Notes under the pieces: model-generated
The model's input: only the letters and a program-made list of their open reading frames with translations
The model's database searches: none
What the model was told of the DNA's origin: nothing
Virus record (IMG/VR): IMGVR_UViG_3300025010_000147
Span: 1 to 37,497 of that record
Direction: 5' to 3' (one strand)
Source: a virus
DNA: 37,497 bases
Program-made: the position numbers and the translations under genes
Shown: positions 22,007 to 29,133 of the stretch, in pieces
Layout of the letters: each line of letters starts with the position of its first letter
Numbering within the stretch: the stretch's first letter is position 1

Positions 22007-23125
22007 ATGGCAAATACCGCCGTAGCTGCAGGCCTCACTGTTCAGCAGTGGGATGACAAGTTTTTTACCGAGTACATCCGCGCCAACCGCTTCAAGAAGT
22101 ATATGGGCAAGGATGAGAACAGCATCATCCAGATGAAGGAGGATCTGACCGCCAAGAAGGGCAAGACGGTTACCTACTCCCTGGTCAACTCCCTCTCCGG
22201 CGCGGGCGTCACCGGTTCCGCTACCCTCGTCGGTTCCGAAGAGAAGATGAACAGCCGGTCCTGCACCGTCACCGTCAACAAGATCCGCAACGCGGTCGTT
22301 GTGCCGGAGATTGATGAGCAGTACAGCGCCATTTCCCTCCGCGATGCCGGCCGCGTGGTCCTGAAAGACTGGATTCTGCGCAAGACCAAGACTGACATCA
22401 TCAACGCCCTCGGTCAGGTCGGCGGCGACTACGCAGGCACCATCTACACCATCTTTCAGGCAGCAGGTGGGGCAACCACCACAGCCCAGGATATCTGGTG
22501 CGCCGCCAACTCCGACCGCGTTCTTTTTGGGGCCGCAACGTCCAACTACTCCGCGACCTTCGCAACCGCTCTCGGCAACGTGGACGACTCCGGCGACCTG
22601 ATCACCGCCGCCCGCCTGAACCTGATGAAAGCCCTCGCCAAGACCGCCTCTCCCGCGATCCGCCCCGTCACCGTCAACGGTGATGAGGAATGGTATGTGG
22701 TCTTTACCGGTACCAAGAACTTCAAGCGGCTCCAGGAGGACTCGACCATCGCCACCGCCAACCGCGACGCCCTTCAGCGCGGGAAGGACAACCCGATCTT
22801 CACCGGCGACTCCCTCATGTACAACGGCATGATCATCAGGGAGATCCCCGAAATCGGCGATTGCGCCATCACCGGTGGCACCTCTGCCGACGTGCAGCCG
22901 GTATTCCTCTGCGGCGCCCAGGCTCTCGGCTTCGCAGTGGCGCAGAGGTCCAAGACCGTGACGGATGACACGGACTATGGCGATAAGGCAGGGGTAGCCT
23001 TGCAAGAGATTCGCGGGATTCAGAAGTTGATGTTCGGAAGCGATGCTACTGTAGATACCACCACCAAGAAGGACAATGGTATCTTCACCGGCTTCTTCGC
23101 TGCACCTGCTCTGGCAAGCGCCTAG
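22007..23125 (+). CDS. Major capsid protein (N4-gp56-like family)
   Basis: The 372-residue protein fits the N4-gp56/DUF4043-type major capsid family. It begins AVAAGLTVQQWDDKFFTEYI, then the conserved IIQMKEDLTAKKGKTVTYSL, then VPEIDEQYSAISLRDAG. The E-loop and P-domain-like segments follow, with YVVFTGTKNFKRLQEDSTI near residue 230. The ATG follows TAAGGAGAAACACC, a strong site suited to high expression. It forms the icosahedral shell. A free-standing HNH gene follows directly. Confidence 0.9.
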   Translation: MANTAVAAGLTVQQWDDKFFTEYIRANRFKKYMGKDENSIIQMKEDLTAKKGKTVTYSLVNSLSGAGVTGSATLVGSEEKMNSRSCTVTVNKIRNAVVVPEIDEQYSAISLRDAGRVVLKDWILRKTKTDIINALGQVGGDYAGTIYTIFQAAGGATTTAQDIWCAANSDRVLFGAATSNYSATFATALGNVDDSGDLITAARLNLMKALAKTASPAIRPVTVNGDEEWYVVFTGTKNFKRLQEDSTIATANRDALQRGKDNPIFTGDSLMYNGMIIREIPEIGDCAITGGTSADVQPVFLCGAQALGFAVAQRSKTVTDDTDYGDKAGVALQEIRGIQKLMFGSDATVDTTTKKDNGIFTGFFAAPALASA

Positions 23126-23135
23126 GTAATCGTAC

Positions 23136-23165
23136 TTGACTTTTCGTATACCATTGTGGTATCTT
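23136..23165 (+). promoter_or_regulatory. Dedicated promoter of the second HNH gene
   Basis: TTGACT (23136-23141), an 18-base spacer and TATCTT (23160-23165) form a sigma70-like promoter in the 61-base gap after the capsid gene. The -10 box overlaps the left arm of a 13-bp inverted repeat, so its transcripts would lack most or all of that arm. Confidence 0.55.
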
Positions 23166-23189
23166 GCTGACAAAGGAGATACCACAATG
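23152..23189 (+). promoter_or_regulatory. 13-bp inverted repeat covering the HNH start codon
   Basis: CATTGTGGTATCT (23152-23164) is perfectly complementary to AGATACCACAATG (23177-23189), with a 12-base loop. The right arm ends with the ATG start and the loop side holds the AAAGGAG ribosome site. In capsid read-through mRNA this stem should block initiation. Confidence 0.75.
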
Positions 23190-23852
23190 CGAAAACAATG
23201 CACGGTTGACGGATGTGAAGAAAACGTAAAAGGCTTGGGTTTCTGCGCTAAGCACTACCAGCAGTACAAAAAGGGGCGGGACCCGCACGACAAGACACCT
23301 CCCCCCCCCAAGGTGTGCAGCGTAGAAGGATGCAACAGGCCCCACACAGCGCACAGCTTCTGCTCCATGCACCTATTGAGGTGGCAAAAGGGTCAAGACC
23401 TCAGGACGCCGAACAGGAACGGGCTGTCATTAAGAGAGAAATTTGACAAGTATGTTGTAAAGGGCGACCAGTGCTGGGGGTGGAAGGGCCATAAAAACGG
23501 TGACGGGTACGGGACCATTAAGGACAGCACCGATTACAGTGGCAAGAAGGCCCACAGAGTTTCTTACGAACTGCATGTAGGCAAAATCCCCAAGGGAATG
23601 CTTGTTTGCCATAAGTGTGACAACCCTGGATGCGTTAACCCTGACCACCTTTTCCTCGGAACCCAGCATGACAACATGATTGACATGGCGATAAAGGGCA
23701 GGCACACGGGCAAGTTAACCCCTGATGAGGTTGCCAAGATAAGAACGTTGTCAGGGACAGACACCCACAAGAACATAGCTTCACTCTTTGGGCTAAGCCA
23801 ACAAACAGTGTCAGCAATCATCAACCGTAAAACATGGAAGCACCTTCCATAA
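23187..23852 (+). CDS. Free-standing HNH endonuclease with zinc fingers and HTH
   Basis: The 221-residue protein has two N-terminal C-x(3-4)-C...C-x2-H units (CTVDGCEEN...GFCAKHY and CSVEGCNRP...SFCSMHL), probable zinc fingers. An HNH_3-type nuclease core follows at about residues 85-165: HRVSYELHVGKIPKGMLVCH, then GCVNPDHLFLGTQHDN. The C-terminus (LTPDEVAKIRTL to LFGLSQQTVSAIINRKTW) is a helix-turn-helix. Such enzymes nick or cut DNA lacking the insert and spread with their host gene. The ATG is 23187; upstream in-frame codons lie within the promoter. Confidence 0.92.
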   Translation: MRKQCTVDGCEENVKGLGFCAKHYQQYKKGRDPHDKTPPPPKVCSVEGCNRPHTAHSFCSMHLLRWQKGQDLRTPNRNGLSLREKFDKYVVKGDQCWGWKGHKNGDGYGTIKDSTDYSGKKAHRVSYELHVGKIPKGMLVCHKCDNPGCVNPDHLFLGTQHDNMIDMAIKGRHTGKLTPDEVAKIRTLSGTDTHKNIASLFGLSQQTVSAIINRKTWKHLP

Positions 23853-23864
23853 AGGAGATACATC

Positions 23865-24287
23865 GTGGCCGGAGAGACAACTTTGGATTTAGTCCCAACC
23901 GCCCCCCTGCTGACTTCCAAGTCCGTGGGGCAGCTCGTAGCACAAAAGCACGTTGTCGCAATCAGGACCACCGACCTTGCGACCAACGACATCACCGGAG
24001 TCTGCAAGGTTCCGGCAGCGTCTACCGTATTCGGCTTTTTCCTTCATACCGATGATCTCGACAGCAACGCATCCGAAGCCCTCGTGTGGTCCGTCCTCAT
24101 CGACACCACCGTTGTACAGGCAGGGATCACCAACGCGACCGCGAAGGCCGGTACCTTCTTCGCCTGCTCCACTGGTCCCGTCACCGTGGACGCCGACACT
24201 GTTGTGTCGCTCAAGGCGACTACGGCGGCAGGGACCGCAGCGGCCGGCAACTGCACCATCACCCCCGTCTACACCACATCCGCATAA
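23865..24287 (+). CDS. Virion protein following capsid (140 aa)
   Basis: The GTG start follows AAAGGAGATACATC. The beta-rich product (VPAASTVFGFFLHTDDLDSN, then WSVLIDTTVVQAGI, then NCTITPVYT) resembles head decoration or cement proteins in composition and position. It was probably adjacent to the major capsid gene before the HNH insertion. No family is firmly recognised. Confidence 0.6.
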   Translation: MAGETTLDLVPTAPLLTSKSVGQLVAQKHVVAIRTTDLATNDITGVCKVPAASTVFGFFLHTDDLDSNASEALVWSVLIDTTVVQAGITNATAKAGTFFACSTGPVTVDADTVVSLKATTAAGTAAAGNCTITPVYTTSA

Positions 24288-24310
24288 GGAGGAGGGGCGG
24301 CAACGCCCCT
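24286..24310 (+). other. SD followed by a GNRA hairpin that shortens the distance to ATG
   Basis: AAGGAGG (24286-24292) is followed at once by AGGGGCG-GCAA-CGCCCCT (24293-24310), seven pairs with a GCAA tetraloop. The next ATG (24318) is seven bases after the stem. With the stem folded, the SD would sit at normal distance. It might also act as a weak terminator. Confidence 0.45.
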
Positions 24311-24317
24311 TAACTCT

Positions 24318-24554
24318 ATGGTCGTCAAGTACATCGGACCATCGGCATCGGTGGCCACTTTCGGACAAGAATTCATGCAGGGCGTAGCGGCGGCAGTTTC
24401 CGACCCTCACGCCTTCCGCAAACTCAGCAACAACCCCACTTTTGAGGTGGTCGAACATGGTGATAGGCAAACTGGCAGAGAAGGTGATGCAGAAGTTGGG
24501 AGTATTCGACCGCAGCAGCGGAATAGCGGCGGAAGACCTCGAAAACGTCGCTGA
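24318..24554 (+). CDS. Small head-tail region protein (78 aa)
   Basis: The first 48 residues (MVVKYIGPSASVATFGQEFM, then FRKLSNNPTFEVVE) look like small phage structural proteins. The last 30 residues are low-complexity, run in a different frame over the next gene and are Arg-rich. The SD is distant unless the intervening hairpin folds. The function is unknown; head completion is a reasonable inference from position. Confidence 0.5.
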   Translation: MVVKYIGPSASVATFGQEFMQGVAAAVSDPHAFRKLSNNPTFEVVEHGDRQTGREGDAEVGSIRPQQRNSGGRPRKRR

Positions 24555-24813
24555 CGCCTACAAAGCCGTGTACTACGTCCTTTCGGATGACGGGCTCGTC
24601 TCATGGGCCTACTCCGCAAGCGACGAAGCCGACATTCCCGACCGTTTCAGCCTCTCGCTGATAAACCTCATCGCCGCCGAAATTGCCGACTTCTACAGCG
24701 TTCCCCCACCGGGGGAGGGGTGGCTGGCAACCAAGGAGATGGCAACGCGACAAATCCGTAAGCAGCTTGCCAGTGGACAGCCGACAGAGACGGTTACTGC
24801 GGAGTACTACTGA
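24457..24813 (+). CDS. Head completion / gp4-like tail accessory protein
   Basis: The ATG at 24457 has GAGGTGG six bases upstream. The 118-residue helical product (VIGKLAEKVMQKLGVFDR to DIPDRFSLSLINLIAAEIAD) resembles the P22 gp4-type accessory factors that bind under the portal. It is shorter than P22 gp4 (166 residues). The neighbours agree: gp10-like protein follows immediately with a TGATG overlap. Moderately sure of the class. Confidence 0.6.
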   Translation: MVIGKLAEKVMQKLGVFDRSSGIAAEDLENVADAYKAVYYVLSDDGLVSWAYSASDEADIPDRFSLSLINLIAAEIADFYSVPPPGEGWLATKEMATRQIRKQLASGQPTETVTAEYY

Positions 24814-26270
24814 TGCAGACCCGCTCTCTCCCCATAGGCAACGGCGTCACCCTGGACATCAACGACACCTCTGCAAAGGACGGCGTTTCGATTTCCTTCG
24901 TCAACGCGTACACCGACCGCAGCGGCGCAATCCGCACAGTACCCGGATGCACCGAATACGCCGACACCGGAGCAGGCGATGTGCCGGTATGGTCCTACTA
25001 CTCCACCGACCTTGAGGTATTGGTTATCGTGGCAGGCGGGCGGATTTTCACGCAGACTGAGCAGGATGGGGCGCTCATCGAGGTATCCGGCGCGACCATT
25101 TCTCTGACCTCCCCTCCGACCTTCACCGAAGATGCCGACAACATCTTTTTCGCCGCCGACTCCGTGATTTACAAGTTGCAAGGAACCGCAGCAACCGCCG
25201 TTCCGAATTCGCCTTTGCACGTGACGAGCTTGGCCTACATCGGCGGCTACCTCAAGGCAAGGGGAGAGCTGGCAACTAGCGCAGTTGCAGGCGATACGCA
25301 CTACAGCGACGATAAAGCCAACGGGTACGCGGCATGGGAGGTCTACAACAACGAGTCCCGCCCTGACGCGCTGATGGCGATTGTGGTGGCTTACGAGCAG
25401 ATCTACAACATCGGGCGCACGTCGCTTGAGGTCAGCTACATCGACGGCACCGTACCTTTTAGCGTCAACAAGAACGCCGCGCAGCACTTTGGGACCATGG
25501 CGCCTCACTCGGTAGTTTTCGACGGCGAGAGCCTGTACTACCTCACGGAAGTGGCGAAGAGCCGAAAGATCATCCAGCTTGCCGGTGGCGGCAGTCCTCA
25601 AATTATCTCCTTCCCCATTGACGTGCCAATAGAGAAGTTTGAGAGAGTGGACGACGCGCAGGGCTTCATTATGGCATGGGCGGGGCAGAATGGGTACGCG
25701 ATCACCTTCCCGACCGCCAACGCCGTAGTGGATGAGCAGTACTGGACCGGCATCACCCTTTTCTATCACCTGCAGAGTAAGGCATGGATCATTCTCGGCC
25801 AATGGGACGCAGCGACAGCGACCTATGGACCCTATCGCGGTGTCTCCTTTACCTTCGTGGAGCCTTGGGGCTTGCGGCTCATCGGAGGCAGGGACGGCAA
25901 GCTGTACAAGCTCCAGGCTACGCAGGGGCAGGATTATACGGACGCACCGGAATTCCTGCACAGATGGCGCGATAACGGGACGAAGGAATGGGGCAACGGG
26001 CGGCAAGTGTCGCTAGGGCTGGCAGGGAGATACGAGCAGTTCCCCTCCATCCGGCAGTGTGGCGCATACCGCAGCAGACAGCATCAGTTCATCTTTACCG
26101 ACCACACCGACGCAGGGGAGATATTCCGCGCTTCGATCAAGACCGGCCACATCTCACACAAGGTACCGAACAAGAAATCCGCAGTAATGTACCGCTATGA
26201 CGTGCAGTGCGGGCAACCGGAATTTATGCTTAACGGCGTGGTCGAGCAGTTCGACGTGCTTAGGAGCTAG
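24813..26270 (+). CDS. Packaged DNA stabilization protein, P22 gp10-like
   Basis: The 485-residue protein matches the Phage_stabilise family. It begins MQTRSLPIGNGVTLDINDTS and has a GCTEYADTGAGDVPVWSYYS segment, repeated beta-propeller blades with SVVFDGESLYYLTE and IMAWAGQNGYAITFPTANAV, and a C-terminus with MYRYDVQCGQPEFML. P22 gp10 plugs the tail channel below gp4 and keeps packaged DNA inside. Together with the portal and gp4-like gene it defines a P22-type tail machine. The ATG overlaps the previous stop. Confidence 0.9.
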   Translation: MQTRSLPIGNGVTLDINDTSAKDGVSISFVNAYTDRSGAIRTVPGCTEYADTGAGDVPVWSYYSTDLEVLVIVAGGRIFTQTEQDGALIEVSGATISLTSPPTFTEDADNIFFAADSVIYKLQGTAATAVPNSPLHVTSLAYIGGYLKARGELATSAVAGDTHYSDDKANGYAAWEVYNNESRPDALMAIVVAYEQIYNIGRTSLEVSYIDGTVPFSVNKNAAQHFGTMAPHSVVFDGESLYYLTEVAKSRKIIQLAGGGSPQIISFPIDVPIEKFERVDDAQGFIMAWAGQNGYAITFPTANAVVDEQYWTGITLFYHLQSKAWIILGQWDAATATYGPYRGVSFTFVEPWGLRLIGGRDGKLYKLQATQGQDYTDAPEFLHRWRDNGTKEWGNGRQVSLGLAGRYEQFPSIRQCGAYRSRQHQFIFTDHTDAGEIFRASIKTGHISHKVPNKKSAVMYRYDVQCGQPEFMLNGVVEQFDVLRS

Positions 26271-26271
26271 T

Positions 26272-26715
26272 ATGGAATGTTGGGTAAGTCGTGAAGCGTT
26301 AAATGAGATGGTGTCAGAAGGTGAGCGTGTGTTCCCTCTAGAAACGGGGGGGCTATTGCTGGGGTATTGGGGCAATGGCTCGCCAGTTGTTACAACAGCG
26401 ATAGGCCCCGGCCCAAAAGCGACACATGAGCGGTTAAACTTCGAACCCGATTACGACTGGCATACATTAGAAGTTGGCAGGCTTTACAAAGATAACGATA
26501 AGTTGTTCTATCTCGGAGATTGGCACACTCATCCATGTGGGCCGTCATTCCCTAGTGAGATGGACACTGGCGTGTTGCACATGCTTAAAAACAACGAAGA
26601 CGCTCAAACGCCAAAACCCTTGATGCTAATTCTTGGTAACCACCTTGACCGCTTAGGAGCGCATTGTCTGACTTCAAATGGGGTAGAGTCGCTAGATATA
26701 AAGGTATTTGACTAA
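26272..26715 (+). CDS. JAB/JAMM (MPN) metalloprotease
   Basis: The 147-residue protein carries a complete JAMM zinc site: Glu24 in PLETGGLLLG, then His85-Thr-His87-Pro, six residues, Ser95, two residues, Asp98 (DWHTHPCGPSFPSEMD). This is the signature of Prok-JAB isopeptidases that remove ubiquitin-like proteins or cut similar C-termini. The ATG follows TAGGAG. The gene is visibly richer in A and T than its neighbours and lies between tail genes of a podovirus, where lambda-type tail-tip JAB/NlpC proteins would not be expected. The target is unknown; a defence-related or virion-processing role is possible. Confidence 0.9.
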   Translation: MECWVSREALNEMVSEGERVFPLETGGLLLGYWGNGSPVVTTAIGPGPKATHERLNFEPDYDWHTLEVGRLYKDNDKLFYLGDWHTHPCGPSFPSEMDTGVLHMLKNNEDAQTPKPLMLILGNHLDRLGAHCLTSNGVESLDIKVFD

Positions 26716-26741
26716 TGGCGGGCGAGAACCCGCGTAAATGC

Positions 26742-27126
26742 TTTAGCCAGCCGGCTATACAAGACAGACAGAAAGGGAGACAGACATGATCATCAAAATT
26801 AAGCAAGGCGCAGTAGATCAAAACTCTTGGCGGTTCCACGATGGCGTTCATGAGTTCAGCTATGCAACCGTGCAACGCTCCGATATCCCTCTCTTAGGCG
26901 GTGTGCCTCATAACGAGCAGATGGGTATTCAGTATGAAGGTGACGATGGTGTTGTGAGGGAAAATCACTTTGTGGGGGCGGCAATTCCGGATTATTGCCT
27001 ATGCCTTACCTTCATCGACTTTAACGGCAAACCCCACGAGGTTTATACCGACGCCCCGGTTTATCTACTAAATGACGGCGGCAAAACCATAGAGCGTTTG
27101 GCATAACCACTAGCTGGCTGGCTAAA
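26742..27126. repeat. 16-bp inverted repeats flanking a small gene
   Basis: TTTAGCCAGCCGGCTA (26742-26757) and TAGCTGGCTGGCTAAA (27111-27126) are complementary at 15 of 16 positions, with the mismatch a G-U pair in RNA. They bracket the gene at 26786-27106. Each arm is itself nearly palindromic, so each can also fold alone. They could be cassette ends, paired RNA hairpins or recombination sites. Confidence 0.65.
26786..27106 (+). CDS. Unknown small protein beside the JAB gene (106 aa)
   Basis: The ATG follows AAAGGGAGACAGAC. The product is beta-rich and acidic (IIKIKQGAVDQNSWRFHDG, then LGGVPHNEQMGIQYEGDDG, then YTDAPVYLLNDGGKTIERL). I recognise no family. There is no membrane segment, and the C-terminus does not end in Gly-Gly. 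It is AT-richer than its flanks, like the JAB gene, and sits inside the inverted repeat pair. The two may have entered together. A role as partner or substrate of the JAB protein is possible but unsupported by motif. Confidence 0.65.
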   Translation: MIIKIKQGAVDQNSWRFHDGVHEFSYATVQRSDIPLLGGVPHNEQMGIQYEGDDGVVRENHFVGAAIPDYCLCLTFIDFNGKPHEVYTDAPVYLLNDGGKTIERLA

Positions 27127-27137
27127 TAAAGGAATTT

Positions 27138-28073
27138 ATGTCCGAAAACCCGCAAACAACCCTCCCCCCTGTCCCGCGTGAGCCGATAGTAAGCAGCGGC
27201 GGGCAGACCTCAGCGCAGTGGACCCGCTGGCTGCAACAGGTGCAGCGTGTCCTTTCTTTCGCGGGCGGGATAGCTTGGGGGATCGTCAACAAGGCGGGAT
27301 CTCGGTTAACTGACATCACAATCCGCACCCATGCCATGTTGCAGGACGTTCTTGGATGGAGCAGCGACGCCGACGACGCCCAGGTGCGGCACATTTCCAA
27401 CGCTGACGGAAAGGTCTGGCAGGACCATGTTGACGAGACAGACGGCAATCCGCACGGCACCGACCATGCCATGTTGGATGAGATAGCCGAACTCGATCCG
27501 ACCAGCACGGATCCGACCAAGGACCGGCACCTTTCCGACGCACAGGCTAAGGTGTGGCAGGGCCACACGGAAGCCACTGACAACCCTCACGCGACAGACC
27601 TTGAGCAAGTGACGGCAGCAGGGGCCAACTCTCCCATTCTGTTCTCCTGCGGCGGCAAAGTCGCTTTCACCCCCGAAGGCGGCGTGGCCGTCAAGCTCAC
27701 CAACCGCACAGGGGCGGCATCGGTCAAGGGAAGCGTCCTCACCATGTCAACCGCCTACGATAACGCTTTCGCCCTACAGACAGCCGAATATGACGGCGTG
27801 GCAGTGGCATACGAAAGCGGCGTGGCAGACGGGGCGGAATCGTGGGTAGTGGTATCGGGCATCGCGGAAGTGCTACTGAAAGACGGCACAGCGGCGACTC
27901 ACGGCGCGTGGACGAAATGCGCCGATACGGACGGACGCGCAGAGGCGACAACCCCGCCAAGCGGCATAGGGGCGCTTTCTACGGCAGACCATTTCAAGGA
28001 AATCGGGCATTGCATCGAGAGCAAGACCGCAGGAACGGACGTGCTGGCAAAGGTCGTGCTGCACTGGAACTAA
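27138..28073 (+). CDS. Fibre/needle-like virion protein (311 aa)
   Basis: The N-terminal 55 residues are helical (TSAQWTRWLQQVQRVLSFAG). Residues about 60-155 carry a repeated motif: HAMLQDVLGW, then DHVDETDGNPHGTDHAML, then GHTEATDNPHATD. The C-terminal half is beta-rich. Repeated NPHxTD motifs of this kind occur in phage tail fibres and needles, perhaps as metal-binding or trimeric stalk units. It follows the gp10 region, where P22 has its needle gene. The ATG follows ATAAAGGAATTT. Structural role inferred. Confidence 0.6.
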   Translation: MSENPQTTLPPVPREPIVSSGGQTSAQWTRWLQQVQRVLSFAGGIAWGIVNKAGSRLTDITIRTHAMLQDVLGWSSDADDAQVRHISNADGKVWQDHVDETDGNPHGTDHAMLDEIAELDPTSTDPTKDRHLSDAQAKVWQGHTEATDNPHATDLEQVTAAGANSPILFSCGGKVAFTPEGGVAVKLTNRTGAASVKGSVLTMSTAYDNAFALQTAEYDGVAVAYESGVADGAESWVVVSGIAEVLLKDGTAATHGAWTKCADTDGRAEATTPPSGIGALSTADHFKEIGHCIESKTAGTDVLAKVVLHWN

Positions 28074-28086
28074 GGAGAAACGCGCG

Positions 28087-29133
28087 GTGATAAAAACCCT
28101 ATCCCTCTGCCCCACATGCTTCCGCAAGATCGAGGCCGAAATTGTCTACCGTGACGGGATGGTGATGATGGACAAGGAATGTCCTGAGCACGGCAAGTTT
28201 TCAGCTGTTGTGGAAAGGGACATCCAACACGTTTCCAACTTTTACCACCGTGGCACTCTTGGCAACAACAACACCATCATCATCCACACTCACGACCAAT
28301 GCAACATGGCGTGTCCGTGGTGCTATTACCCCATGGGAAGCGAACCGATGCACCCGTTCAGCTATTACGATCAGGTGCTATCGGCCTACAAGGGCTCGTT
28401 CAACCTCCTTATGTCGGGCGGGGAACCTACGTTGAGGCCGGACTTTTTCGAGTTTGCAGCGGAAGCCCACAACTCCGGATGGGGCATCAGTGCCATTACC
28501 AACATGTTGAAGCTGGCGGATCACGATTTCATGATTCAGGCCCTTGGCTCTCCCGCGCTCAACCATGGCGACATGCTCCGGTTCGCCGTTTCAATGCAGC
28601 ACCCGAAGAACTACCCCGAAGAGGTCTATAACCTCAAGGTGCAGGCGATAGAGAACCTTGAACGGGCGCAAAAGCGCGTCATGTGCGCCATGTTTAGCGT
28701 GCAGACACTGGATGAACTGGACTGGATACGCGAATGGTACGACTTGACCAAGGGCGGCTATCCGATGTTGCGAATCCGCACCATGTTCAAAAATTGGGGC
28801 AACAAGGGCGATGAGAACCGGCTTTTCCTGTCGGATCTGCACAAGGCGTTCTTGGAGAAGTTCGCAGACCTTCACCCGCGCATTTCCGAAAGGGTCGAGC
28901 ATTCGAACATGTACTGCATCTATCTGGAAATGGACGGCGGTATGCAGGTATCGCTCAGTTCCGCGCCTACGGTCGAGAATCTTGACTATCATCAGGCATC
29001 GCGGCCCGTCTACATGCTGGCGATGGATGGGCGCTGCTACCCAGTCCCGATAACGCAGGTAATTAATGAGGGAATCGAAGCCGGATGGAAAGACGGTTTT
29101 AGGCTCCAACAAGGAGGTACGGTATGTGGGTAG
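28087..29133 (+). CDS. Radical SAM enzyme (CX3CX2C) with N-terminal zinc knuckle
   Basis: The 348-residue protein has the radical SAM cluster motif CNMACPWC (Cys72, Cys76, Cys79) and the SAM-contact motif SGGEPT near residue 110. The N-terminus has LCPTC (Cys8, Cys11) and CPEHG (Cys32, His35), a zinc-ribbon-like preface known in COG1964-type radical SAM proteins, a group that includes tetraether lipid synthase relatives. Reductive cleavage of SAM would give a 5'-deoxyadenosyl radical; the substrate is unknown. It is not QueE-like, because QueE has a longer first spacing. The GTG follows AAGGAGAAACGCGCG, and the end overlaps an ejection gene by ten bases. Confidence 0.88.
   Translation: MIKTLSLCPTCFRKIEAEIVYRDGMVMMDKECPEHGKFSAVVERDIQHVSNFYHRGTLGNNNTIIIHTHDQCNMACPWCYYPMGSEPMHPFSYYDQVLSAYKGSFNLLMSGGEPTLRPDFFEFAAEAHNSGWGISAITNMLKLADHDFMIQALGSPALNHGDMLRFAVSMQHPKNYPEEVYNLKVQAIENLERAQKRVMCAMFSVQTLDELDWIREWYDLTKGGYPMLRIRTMFKNWGNKGDENRLFLSDLHKAFLEKFADLHPRISERVEHSNMYCIYLEMDGGMQVSLSSAPTVENLDYHQASRPVYMLAMDGRCYPVPITQVINEGIEAGWKDGFRLQQGGTVCG

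Noticed and set aside
21965-23203. Long leftward open frame opposite the major capsid gene.
   Set aside because: It mirrors the strongly biased codon use of the capsid gene and has no motif.
24807-26006. Long leftward open frame opposite the gp10-like gene.
   Set aside because: It is a shadow of a confidently identified gene.
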